Assembly: GCF_000004075.3 (NCBI RefSeq)
Contig: NC_026655.2
Span: 1,240,001-1,304,000 of the forward strand
Length of the DNA: 64,000 nucleotides
DNA from: Cucumis sativus
Taxonomy: Eukaryota > Streptophyta > Magnoliopsida > Cucurbitales > Cucurbitaceae
Reading direction: 5' to 3'
The translations under genes and the position numbers were made by a program. Below the pieces are notes generated by a model. The model searched no databases, was not told where the DNA came from, and saw only the letters and a program-made list of their open reading frames with translations. Of this stretch, positions 40,013 through 50,240 are shown piece after piece; within the stretch, counting starts at the first letter, position 1; the number at the start of each line of letters is the position of its first letter.

Positions 40013-41545
40013 TTTCTTTAATCTGAGAAGTCTAACCGCTTGTCATTCCAACTTTTTCTTTGATTTCTTACTTCCTACTTTTCATGTCCTCGCAGAATGA
40101 AAGTATGACACCGGACACAAGATCAATCTCTCAACAAAAACTTCTTTGATGAAAACCTTGAAGCTGTTAAATTATGTACGCCTTTCCCCCTTCTTTTCGA
40201 GTGGCATCTTCTTTAGATATGCCATCACAAGGAAGTTATGGTTCTTCTGCGCTTTCTTCATAGCCATTGGAAAGGTAGCTTCCAAATGCGGTACTACTCT
40301 TAATGTGTAACTTTGTTAATTGTATAAGCATGCTTTAGGTAGCATGGAGAAATCTGTGGCGTAATATTGATGGAGGAAAGCCTTTTGGTTGTTTTTTAAC
40401 AAACAGTTGATAATCTGCAAACATTTTCATCATCTAGAATAAATTTATGGCTTGTTTTCCATAAAGGAAGGGTGACTTTCTCGAAAGACCCGGCCATTTG
40501 AAGTAGACATAGTGATTTTTGGTGTTAACTTTAAAGTTGTTGACTTTAGCTGTAGAGTTAGTAATGTGCTCCACTATCAGCCGATCAGTTCCTCTTCATT
40601 TTTCTTTATGCTGTTCAAAGAGTTAAATCCATGATTTCCGTGGAAGAACTTTCAGGGTGGTGTTGGATCGTATTTGTAATCCAAGAGAGACCGGGAGTCA
40701 AGAGATTTAGTTTGAAGATAACAATAAACACTATTTCAAAGTCTCCATTCGCTACAATATTTACTATTTGCTAGAGTGTTTACTATTTGAATGTTTGTTT
40801 ATAAGTTTATCATGAGTTGTGATGATTATTATATGGAACTTTTACCACCTCATATGCCAAGATTGATTTTGTCTAATTGGTGATCCAATTGGCTACATGT
40901 AGTTATGTCAGCAAGTTTGGATATTGTCAACTACTAATTTAAAACCCCTAGATGACTCTTCCTATGACGTTTCTTAACAGAATCAACTCTCTTTGTAATC
41001 TCTATTGTTTATCTAATGACCTTTTCATTTCATTAAGAGTGGTTGGGCTCTTGGATTATAAAAAAGGGAAGGGAAGAAAATTGCTTTATTTTTTTTAGAG
41101 AAAATTGGACAAGGAGAAGTAAAAAATTTAGGATTTAACCAAGTCAATGCTTCAAGGTTCTTGAATATGAGACTGAATCAACCTCCCCCACCTACTTCTT
41201 TAAGATTTAGTTTCTTTCTCCAAAAAATATATATGAAAGACTTCCCTTTATGTCGCTTTACCGTTGCTGAAACCTAACTAACCTCACCGTTTTTCTGGAT
41301 TAAAGACTTTGTAATCTTAGTTTTAAGCTTTTATTATTTGTAAGGTCAGCATAGGAAGGCTCCTCAACAGATTAGTATGTTCATATCATATTAATTTATC
41401 TTTTTATGTGTTGATTGAGAATAAATATTTGAAGAAGGCAACTGATCCATGAAAAGTATTTAAGAGGGTTCTGTTAGGATCTTAACTACTTCCATAAGCA
41501 AGCTTGAGCTTAACTATCTGTCTGAGACTAAACTGCTTGGTTATC
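40013..41545. other. 5-FCL 3' region and germin-like gene promoter
   Basis: This gap contains the 5-FCL 3' untranslated region and the upstream region of the first germin-like gene. Near 40725-40830 it has TTTACTATTTG motifs similar to 35690-35830. From about 40793 it shows patchy similarity to the DNA upstream of the second germin-like gene. No separate gene. Confidence 0.65.
41457..41465 (+). promoter_or_regulatory. TATA-like box of germin-like gene 1
   Basis: GTATTTAAGAG lies 80-90 bp before the ATG at 41546, the same distance as the TATA box in the duplicated neighbour. The equal spacing supports it as the core promoter. Confidence 0.45.
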
Positions 41546-42211
41546 ATGATTGCTTTGAGAAGCTCACTTTTAAACATGCTTGTTTGCTTCATTATATTGT
41601 TGCTTCTTCCTTATCCTTCTTTGTCAGCCGACCCCGACCCGTTGCAGGACTTCTGTGTTGCAGATTTAAATGCTACTGTTTCCCTTAATGGCTTCCCTTG
41701 CAAGCCAGCTTCAGAAGTTACTGCTGATGATTTCTTCTTTGATGGATTGAGCAAAGAAGGCAACACAGACAATCCTTTTGGTTTTGGGGTCACACAAGGA
41801 AATGTTCTTACATTTCCAGGACTCAATACACTTGGGCTATCCATGAACCGTGTTGACCTTGCTCGGGGAGGAATAAACGCACCTCACTCACATCCCCGTG
41901 CCACTGAAAGTATCGTTGTTATTAAAGGGAAGGTTCTTGTTGGTTTTGTGTCAACGAGTAGTGTGTACTACTATAAGGTTTTGACTGTTGGACAGATGTT
42001 CGTTGTTCCCAGAGGACTTGTTCATTTCCAATATAATGTTGGGCATGGGAAAGCAACTCTGATCACAGCTTTCAACAGTCAGTTGCCGGGGGCTGTGGTC
42101 GTGTCCCGAACTTTGTTCGCTTCAAATCCTCCCCTCCCTGTCGAAATTCTAACCAAGGCCTTCCAAGTCGATGCTAGTGTTATCAACAGCATAAAGTCCA
42201 AATTTGCTTAA
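41546..42211 (+). CDS. Germin-like protein 1 (apoplastic cupin), tandem copy
   Basis: A single exon encodes 221 residues. A hydrophobic signal peptide (about 1-27) ends before [18 protein letters not shown], which includes germin box 1 and an N-glycosylation site NAT; the next Cys in NGFPCKP would form the usual disulfide. The cupin metal ligands are all present: HSHPRATE supplies His, His and Glu, and [10 protein letters not shown] supplies the third His. The protein is expected to be a secreted, manganese-binding cupin hexamer in the cell wall; family members act as oxalate oxidase or superoxide dismutase or have no known activity, so activity cannot be assigned. The start at 41546 is the first ATG and gives the same length as the downstream paralog. 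Confidence 0.94.
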   Translation: MIALRSSLLNMLVCFIILLLLPYPSLSADPDPLQDFCVADLNATVSLNGFPCKPASEVTADDFFFDGLSKEGNTDNPFGFGVTQGNVLTFPGLNTLGLSMNRVDLARGGINAPHSHPRATESIVVIKGKVLVGFVSTSSVYYYKVLTVGQMFVVPRGLVHFQYNVGHGKATLITAFNSQLPGAVVVSRTLFASNPPLPVEILTKAFQVDASVINSIKSKFA

Positions 42212-44775
42212 TTTCACTCAGTTTGTCAAATTTACTGAATATTGATACTTTTCTGCACAATAATTTCATTCATAGTCTTGAATATGAATGAATTAGCCTT
42301 ACGGATTGGAAGGTAGAGTCATGTGAGAATCTTTTGTATTATTCATCTGTTCTTGATACTTGCACATCTGTTGTTCAGTGAAATGTCAGTATAATAGAAT
42401 AACGTATTAAATTAAATAAACAAACAAACCACTTTATTTATTTAATTCCATTATTATAATTCGTTCTTTTTTACATCATCTGGTATCGTATGCTCGAGAA
42501 TAGAATAATGTGCTAGGTGTCAAAATCCCAGTCCTTCATTAAGCCCTAAACATTTTAGAAAAATATAAATGTTATGTAACGTTCTAGATCCATGATTTAA
42601 ATTTTGGAACCATGGTCGGACATTTCCATATATCTTTCTAACAAGATTTCTTTGAAGGCCGCCCTAACATAAAGTTCTCAAAATAAATAGTCATAAAATT
42701 CATCCACTAAAAAAGGAAACGAAAAATAATGCACACCTTGTTAGTATTAGATAGTAGTTATCGATTCTTTTTAGTATTTCTTGATCATACTTTGATATCT
42801 TTCGGATGTTTTTTGTTTAGATGTTGTTTTGATTCATTTATGTGCACCTTTTAAATTTTGGGATTACATGTTATTTGAACTTCTAAGCCATGCAATAAAA
42901 TTCTATGCTGCTAGCCTCGGGTTTCGTATTGGGTCAAAAGGGATGGTTTTAGCCTTTAAGTGGATAAGAAAAAAAAAATGAAAAAATCGTTTAAAAAAAA
43001 GGATTTTTTTTTGTATTTTTAAAAACAACAAAATAAATTAAAATATTTACATGCTATAACAAAATTTTGGATTCCATCAATAATAGCTAGAAATAAACTT
43101 TTACCGCTAGAAGCATATCATACCAGTGACTATTAATGTCTATTGATAGAATTTGAAAATTTTGGTATATGTTATCAACATTTTGTCAAATTTGACATTT
43201 TTGACAAATTTTTTTTTCAAAAGTAGAAAAATTGACAAACTATTTATACTATATAGAACAAAACCACTAAAAAATTCATATACATTTGATTTTTTTGTGT
43301 ACAAACACATATTTGTCAAATGTTATATTTTTTACAATTTTCCTACCAAAATGAAATTGATTTGATATGGCGTTCCGTCATGAAACGTAATATATATATA
43401 TTTCATAAATGGTATTATTCATAGAAGAAAATAAAAGTTGATACTGTCGAGGAGTTTGTTAAAAAGAAAATTCTTAAAAAAGAAAAAAGGAAAAAGACAA
43501 AAAAGGACAAAACGGAAAAATGCAAAGAGAACTGAAAAAAGGCAAAAGAGCCTTGCAACGTGTTGGCAGATGATTGGGCCAGATGGGGCTGCAGAAGCTG
43601 GCTGCAGCTCTCCATTTGTACTGTCTTTTCAAAGTTTGAATGTTTGTTTATAGATAAAGATTGGGCATGGGTTGTTCTCTTAAGCTCTTACCCTATATGG
43701 AAGTTCTTTTGTTGGGACCATTGAACATTGTAATTATGTTAACAATATTGGATCAAAGTCGGCAACTAATTCTTATTTAAAGTGATCTTCTTTTCCTTGT
43801 CCCTTTCTTTTACTAGTTGTTAGTACACAAATGACAGTATAAAAGTTCGTATAAATTAATATCAAATTCAGTTCTCTTTCTATTACTTGTTAACTGAGGC
43901 TTGAGATTATTCGGTTAAATTTCAATATTTAAAGCTCTCAACTCTCTTATGTTCGAGGCATTTAACTAAAAAACTTTAGTTAGTAAATTCATCCCCTGGA
44001 GAAGAAAAGCTCATGAAGTTGTGTTTATTGATAGCGGTTATTGAATTTAACAAGTAAAAACTAGAGAAACTTATGTTTAACTTCCTTGACAGTTTTGTTT
44101 AAGAAGGATCAAAAGACTAAAAATGTTTTAAAGTATGTAACGTGTATCCGAGTCTATCGTGACATAGATAGTAGTGTATCGATAAATAGTAAAATATAAC
44201 ATAATATTTTGTTTTATTTTAAACCAAATCTTTGTTTAATATAAGTTTATTTTATGTTATATCCATTACGGCTAATGTTAATCCTTTAGGATTCTTATAC
44301 CTTAAACAAAAGTAACTTTAACCTATATATAATTTTATTTGGTTATAAGCGATGCGTTTGGTTTGACTTTCGAACTACTTATAAACACTCAGAAAGTCAA
44401 TCTAAATTAGCTACGATATAAAAAAATTGATAAGTCGATAAGTAAACATTTTTTCATAAAAACCCTAAACAGAATCTTTCCTTTTGACCATAGACATAAG
44501 ACATGACGTATGGAAAGTACATAGTAAAGAACAAAATCAAAACTAAACAAACTCTTGTACCCCAAACTAATCAACAATCCAACCTAGTCTTCACAAATTT
44601 TTTGTATTTTCTGACTTTGTCAATAATCTTAGTTCTTAGCTTTTTATTATTTGTAACGTCTTACTTAGTAAGTCTCGCCAATTATTAGATCATGATCCCC
44701 TTCATGCAATTTTTTCCATTCACATGATTTTACTTAACAAAAAAGATTCTTAGTCGGCACCCAAACTTTCCTACA
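42212..44775. other. Spacer between the two germin-like genes
   Basis: It contains the 3' region of copy 1, a MITE-like element near 43011-43215, a purine-rich tract near 43460-43560 and the upstream region of copy 2. Open frames at 43153-43365 and 43438-43653 are low complexity and not called. Confidence 0.65.
43011..43218. mobile_element. AT-rich MITE-like copy (family A)
   Basis: The left end ATTTTTAAAAACAACAAAAT continues with AATTAAAATATTTACATGCT. The right end reads ATCAACATTTTGTCAAATTTG. The core carries GACTATTAATGTCTATTGAT, like the other family A cores. It lies between the two germin-like genes, outside the clearly duplicated promoter part. Confidence 0.6.
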
Positions 44776-44785
44776 ACTATATATT
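44776..44785 (+). promoter_or_regulatory. TATA box of germin-like gene 2
   Basis: ACTATATATT lies about 80 bp before the ATG at 44861, a fitting distance for a short plant leader. Confidence 0.55.
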
Positions 44786-44860
44786 GAACTCAAATTCTCT
44801 ACTTCCCTTAACCAACTCTTCAGTACTCAACTTAACAGTACAAAAGTACTTTTCTTTACC

Positions 44861-45526
44861 ATGTTCAAACTCATTTTACACACCATGCTCCTAGTTTCCT
44901 TCATTTTCCTTATCCTTCTTCCTCATCCTTCCTCGTCAACCGATCCCGACCCGTTGCAAGATTTCTGTGTTGCTGATCTAAATGCAACTGTTTCTGTTAC
45001 TGGATTCCCCTGCAAACCAATTTCTGAAGTTACTGTTGATGACTTCTTTTATGATGGTTTAAGCAAAGAAGGCAACACAAAGAATCCATTTGGTTTTGGT
45101 CTTACACCAGGAAATGTTCATGCATTGCCTGGACTTAATACACTCGGTTTATCGATGAATCGTATCGATCTTGCTCCCGGTGGAATGAACCCTCCTCATT
45201 TGCATCCTCGAGCCTCCGAAATCGTTATCGTCCTTAAAGGGAGGGTTCTTGTTGGATTTTTGACAGTTGATAATGTGTATTATCATAAGGTTTTGAAGGT
45301 TGGGGAGCTGTTTATCATTCCTAGAGCACTAGTGCATTTTCAGTATAATGTTGGACGTAAGAAAGCAGTTGTGCTTGCAGGTTTCAATAGTCAGTTGCCA
45401 GGAGGCGTGCTCGTCGCCGGGAATTTGTTCGCTTCGAATCCTCCAATTCCCAATAAAATTCTGTCTAAGGCTTTACAAGTCAATGACGATGTTGTCAAAA
45501 CCATCAAGTCCGATTTTATTCTTTAG
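44861..45526 (+). CDS. Germin-like protein 2 (apoplastic cupin), tandem copy
   Basis: Intronless, 221 residues, in the same orientation as copy 1 about 2.6 kb upstream, and clearly its paralog: [18 protein letters not shown] is identical in both. A signal peptide precedes DPDPLQ. Metal ligands are kept: HLHPRASE and the His of PRALVHFQYN. In germin box 3 the usual PxG is PRA here, so the conserved Gly is Ala, unlike copy 1 (PRG). Expected to be a secreted cell-wall cupin; oxalate oxidase or SOD activity cannot be inferred. Gly residues in cupin motif 2 help the turn between strands, so the change may affect stability. Confidence 0.94.
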   Translation: MFKLILHTMLLVSFIFLILLPHPSSSTDPDPLQDFCVADLNATVSVTGFPCKPISEVTVDDFFYDGLSKEGNTKNPFGFGLTPGNVHALPGLNTLGLSMNRIDLAPGGMNPPHLHPRASEIVIVLKGRVLVGFLTVDNVYYHKVLKVGELFIIPRALVHFQYNVGRKKAVVLAGFNSQLPGGVLVAGNLFASNPPIPNKILSKALQVNDDVVKTIKSDFIL

Positions 45527-45560
45527 GCATGTCACTCAAGTTTGGATTTACTTGTGAAGG

Positions 45561-45729
45561 CATTTTTGGGAGTGATTTTAAAAATGTTAAAATTATTTTT
45601 TTCATATTCAAAATGATTTTTTTAATAACTCAAAATCAAATATGTTGTATTAAAGTGATGTTATTTTGAAAGAATGAAAGATTATTTTTTAGTGTTTTTA
45701 ACTATCTTAAAATTACTCTCAAACATACC
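45561..45729. mobile_element. MITE with ~35 bp inverted ends in the 3' region of germin-like 2
   Basis: The left end TTTGGGAGTGATTTTAAAAA and the reverse complement of the right end TTTGAGAGTAATTTTAAGAT pair along about 35 bases. It is about 170 bp and non-coding. The corresponding place after germin-like 1 lacks it: the shared downstream block (TGCACAATAAT, then GAATGAATTAG) lies about 45 bp after the stop in copy 1 but about 230 bp after it in copy 2. Confidence 0.75.
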
Positions 45730-47078
45730 TTTCGTTTTTATTATCAGTTTGTTCATTGCACAATAATCACATTCATGATCTTGAATGTGAATGAATTAGT
45801 TTTACTGCTTACGAAGTCATGTGATTAATACTTTTATGTAAATATATTAAGTATTTGGATTGTAAAGATAATGGAACATTGTGTTAAGCAAACAAATACA
45901 CCCATTTATAGTTCTTCCTTTTGCATCATATGTATTATTGTATCATATTGTAAAGAAAAATTGAAAATATCGAAGCCTTAATTTGTTGGAAGTATCATAA
46001 TATTTATGAAAATGAACGAAAGTTAATGAAACTTTGACTGTGACTTAATTAAAATAAAGATAACATCTAGACACATATTGTAAATGCTAAATATATGTGT
46101 AAATATCGATGCAAGAACAAAAAATTTAAAAAAAATTACAAAAAGATATTAAATATTGGATGATAAAAGAAACAAAACTCACGTCAATTCAACTTTAGAG
46201 TGAAATGATGTGAAAATTCTATTTGTTTTTTTGAAAATGAAAGTTTTGGATTGACCCTAAAGTTAAAAATTGCAAAAAAATAATATATTGAAAAAACTGA
46301 ATATTGGAAAGAAAATAACAAAAGCATCTCAAGAATAATTTAGAGATATATGAGCAATATTTTGAGATTATAACAACTATATTCCGCCGTTAATCGATAG
46401 ATTGTTGATAATCATCACCAATGAATTATGAATTTTAGAGAAAAACAATATTACACACCAATATTTGTATTGGTCAAATATTTTGGTGATATTTCGACAA
46501 AATAACACAATATTTTATCATTCCTTAGAGATGACATTGAAATTCGAAACTATGTATTTGATGTGTGATAAAAAACCAAGACCATAAACTTGAATGAATT
46601 GAGCTATCAATCAAATTCTAAACTAAAACAAAAACTATACAAAAGTTTATTGAAGTGAAGAAAAACAAAATTATCCCCTAATAAAATCTCAATTATCTTC
46701 CTCCAAAATTTAATTTTACACCATGTTCTTGAGAATGGAAGAAAGTGCAAGGTGTCAAACCACCACTGGCCTATCAATTTGCACAAACTATAGACATTTT
46801 CTAGACAATCTTTCGGATCAAATAATCAGAGAGAGAGAGAGAGAATATATCTTTGGATTCATCAAGTCCATTTAGGCAGTAAACAGGATTAAGAGCAGTA
46901 ATGGAAGCTTAGTAGGTTTTTTCTCCAGTACAACTGCAGTCCAGATTTATCAGTCAGTAAGTTACAAATTGGAAGTAGGTTCAATTTCTGTAGATGATAC
47001 AAGTAATTGAGCGTTCCAATTATATCGAATGGTCCCTAAGGGGAATAATACAAGTATTTTATACTAAATGATCAAACA

Positions 47079-47110
47079 TATATATATATATATATATAAT
47101 ATATATATAT
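47079..47110. repeat. (TA)n microsatellite
   Basis: An almost uninterrupted TA run close to the 3' end of the bHLH gene. Confidence 0.9.
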
Positions 47111-47177
47111 CTACTGAACTAAATAATGAGGAAGCCAAATCAATTTTGACATTTGATTATAAGAAGCCTATTGAGAT

Positions 47178-50100
47178 CTAAGACGTTCTTTCAAAACCTC
47201 CACCGATTTGCATATGCAACCATTCAGTTTGTGCACCTTGGGTATAATCTCTTGCTGCTTGTGAACCATATAATATTCCAGCTGCATCATATGGTTGATT
47301 AACGATCTGAAATGTCAGATAAGAGAGTTAAGAAATAATTCAATCGCAACAGATTTCTACAAAATGAAAGTTGTTCTAGGAGCGTGTTAAGAACATCTGA
47401 AGAGGGAGAGAGGCCGGAGGAGAGTTGAGTGACTAGCTTAAGCTCCCCACAACTAATCTCACAAGACAATTTGACCCTACAACATTTGGGTATCCTTTTA
47501 ACCTCTTTTATATCCTGAATTTTTTGAGTGAAGCCAATTTAACTAAGAATAAGATAAGAAACCTTCAAGATTATGGATTGGCCCACTATTAAAATAAATG
47601 TTTAAAGATGGCGATAGCAACTTGAAACTATACCATTGGAACCAACGTGAAGTCGCCAACTACGTTAATTACCAAATAAATCATATGCCCCTCATGCACA
47701 CAAGCGAGATACCTTTGGTGCAAAAAATTATAAACATAAAGCCCACAAAGAAACAGCCAGCCAAGTTTAAATTTGTGGATGTTGTGGTGAAAAGAAGCAA
47801 TCAAAACTGGGCATCTACCTGTTTCCTACGCTATTTTGAAATTAGAGTTTTAAGAAGTAGTATGCCACATTAAATGCTTTTCATCTAGATAAGATGGCCA
47901 ATCAGCAATGGCTAACCGACTCCTTTTTGTATTGCTTTTCTCTTGATACATGAAATGAGAATCAGACTTACATTTTTTACAGTAAAACCTTCAATGCCAG
48001 GGGTTATGTTCATCCTGGAATTCACAGCTTCAAGTTTCATGGAGAGGAACTACAAATTTGAGCCAGATGTACAAAGCTCAGATTAAATAAGAAATAGTTT
48101 TGAATAAAAAAGAAAAAGTCAGGATTAGAGTATATACCTCGACCTGACGTTGCAGTGATTGGATATAATTTATTATCTCATCAAGGACAAGTGCTTTTCC
48201 AATAACCTAACAGGTAGGAAGAACATGCATGTGCAAGAAAAATTATAATTTGAACTTGATTTTCAATACGACTGCAACCAAACTCAAAATTAACATCCCC
48301 CCAATTCTTAGGAAAATTCATCCCTGAACCACTAGAATAATGACAATTTAATCTCCGGATTTCTAATTTGATCACTCTTGTCCTTCAACATGACTAATTG
48401 TTTATGTTACGATGTATCATGCCCCCACTAACATCATCAACTTTTCCATTAACATTGGCCTTTTTCCTGGGGTAAAAATTACAATTAATGAAAGCTCAGA
48501 GACATTGATCTTTGTTGTAGTGCTCTGCTCTTAATTTTTTTAGATCACTCCCACTGAACCACTCTCAAATTTTCCTCTCAATAGTTATTTTTCTCAGTGA
48601 CTTCATTGCATGCCGCTGTTCTCATTTCTTTTTTTCTCTTTAACTCCCAAATTTGCTGCTTCCTCCTCTTCTTACACAGTTTTTCTCTCTGACTTTACAG
48701 ACATCGAAAGAATGAAGAATGTACTGGCTTTGAAGGAAAGCTTATTGGATATAGTGGTAGTGGCTGTGTTGCAACCATCACTCATGTTTAGGCGTAAAAT
48801 TGACCAACCCCTTCCCTCTCACATCTTAGATCAATTAAATCTAGCGTTTAGGAGAGAGAGTGGTCATCTTCTCACATAAGCTCCTCCAATAAGTTTCCAG
48901 GTGTTTAGCACTTGAAATGGCAGGGATTACATTGCAGTAATTTGATTGGCCTTAAAATTGATCAAGTTAGAAGTCAGAAATCTAAATTTTACCTACTCTT
49001 ACAGTTCAGGGTTGTTTCCAGAAATCTAAATTGTACCTAATCTTACAGTTCAGGGTTGTTTTTTTAAACTTTCTCCCAATAGCTATTTACACACAAAGTA
49101 ACAGATAAAGAGTACCTTGTTACAACCTGGAACCAAGTCCTGCAAAATTTTCATTCTCTCACTGATCTTCTCTCTTCTAGCCTGCACATAAGGCTATAGT
49201 AAGGCAAACAGGCAAAAATTTGGGAGTAAGGGATAATGGACATATAAACAGTCCAAATCTCCACCAGAAACTTGAAGCTATTAGAAAAAATGGTAAGAAC
49301 TATCTGATAAATGATTGAGATATTCAAATCCCAAACAACTGAGAGGAGTACATTACTCTTTCTGCTAAACTATGGCTATCAGTAGCTTGGCCCCTTCTTG
49401 CTCTGACATGGATGTAATCTTTTGGTGGTTCGGGTTTCGGGCTTTGCTCGGCCAGCTTCTTACCATCTGATGAGTTAGGATCTACTTCAGCTTTTATACC
49501 ACCATTTTCATCTCTGGATTCCACTACTTTCATCCGTTTATCATTTGAATTACTCTGTATGAAATGGAACGTACAAAATAAATTGGCGATTACTACCTTG
49601 ATCAATAAGTCAAAGATTTGACAACTGATTGAAAATTTTAAATACAACGTGCTTAAATGTAATTAGCCAGTGTCGAGATATATGATCACTGCATACATCA
49701 ATGGGCAAGTCAAGTTTCTTGATAATCTTGGAACAACAATAATGGTTATATAAAGATTAATAGCTGTTTTCTCTTCAATGGGAGCTCCTCCCTTCAAAAA
49801 AGAAAGAAAAAGAGTTCCATCTTTTAAAAGTGAAACACCGAACAAACAGTATACAAATTTGACCAGTATCATTTTTGTCCAAAACTGGGTCAACGTAGCC
49901 AAATTGAGAGCAAAAGGGAAAAATGAGAAAGAAAACAAAAAAAACTAACCAATTGATTAGCACTACTAGTGGAAACCATTCTCGAAGATTCATCTTCAGA
50001 GCTCACATCCTTCCTCTTCCTCCCACCGCCACTCTGCTCCGTCACTGTCGATTCTTCCATTGACCCATCACGATTCGTGGAGCACTCACGAAACCCACCA

Positions 50101-50240
50101 AGATTCTGAGCCAAATTAGCCATTCGAAGCCCCAATACACTCCCACCCTGGTCCCCCCCAAAAGGCCAAATCGAAGCCAAGCTGTAAGAAGAAGGATTCG
50201 CAGCAGAAAAGGAGGATTCGTTAACAAGGGGAGGATCCAT
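47178..50240 (-). CDS. bHLH79: bHLH transcription factor, bHLH79-like (group XII)
   Basis: Six exons join in frame to 276 residues: 49950-50240, 49357-49554, 49116-49181, 48138-48206, 47972-48049 and 47178-47306. The start [20 protein letters not shown] matches the remembered Arabidopsis bHLH79 N-terminus closely. [20 protein letters not shown] leads into the basic helix, where His, Glu and Arg of HSLAERARR are the E/G-box-reading residues. The helix-loop-helix continues through [35 protein letters not shown] and [12 protein letters not shown], and the end is [16 protein letters not shown]. The family (BPE, CESTA/BEE relatives) is nuclear and promotes growth, often downstream of brassinosteroid. 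An intron falls within the basic region and another in the loop, as is usual for the group. Confidence 0.95.
48975..49061. repeat. 43 bp tandem duplication in a bHLH intron
   Basis: Two adjacent copies share CAGAAATCTAAAT and CTTACAGTTCAGGGTTGTTT and differ by a few bases. Located in the intron between exons at 49116-49181 and 48138-48206. No coding content. Confidence 0.85.

Larger units (their letters stand above)
45527..47177. other. Germin-like 2 3' region and intergenic DNA
   Basis: It holds a small inverted-repeat element (listed), the remainder of the germin 3' region, a GA run at 46831-46845 and a TA run at 47079-47110. No gene was seen. Confidence 0.7.

Noticed and set aside
41611-41844. 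77-codon minus-strand frame inside germin-like 1
   Set aside because: A shadow of the coding strand with no domain; the plus-strand cupin is unambiguous.
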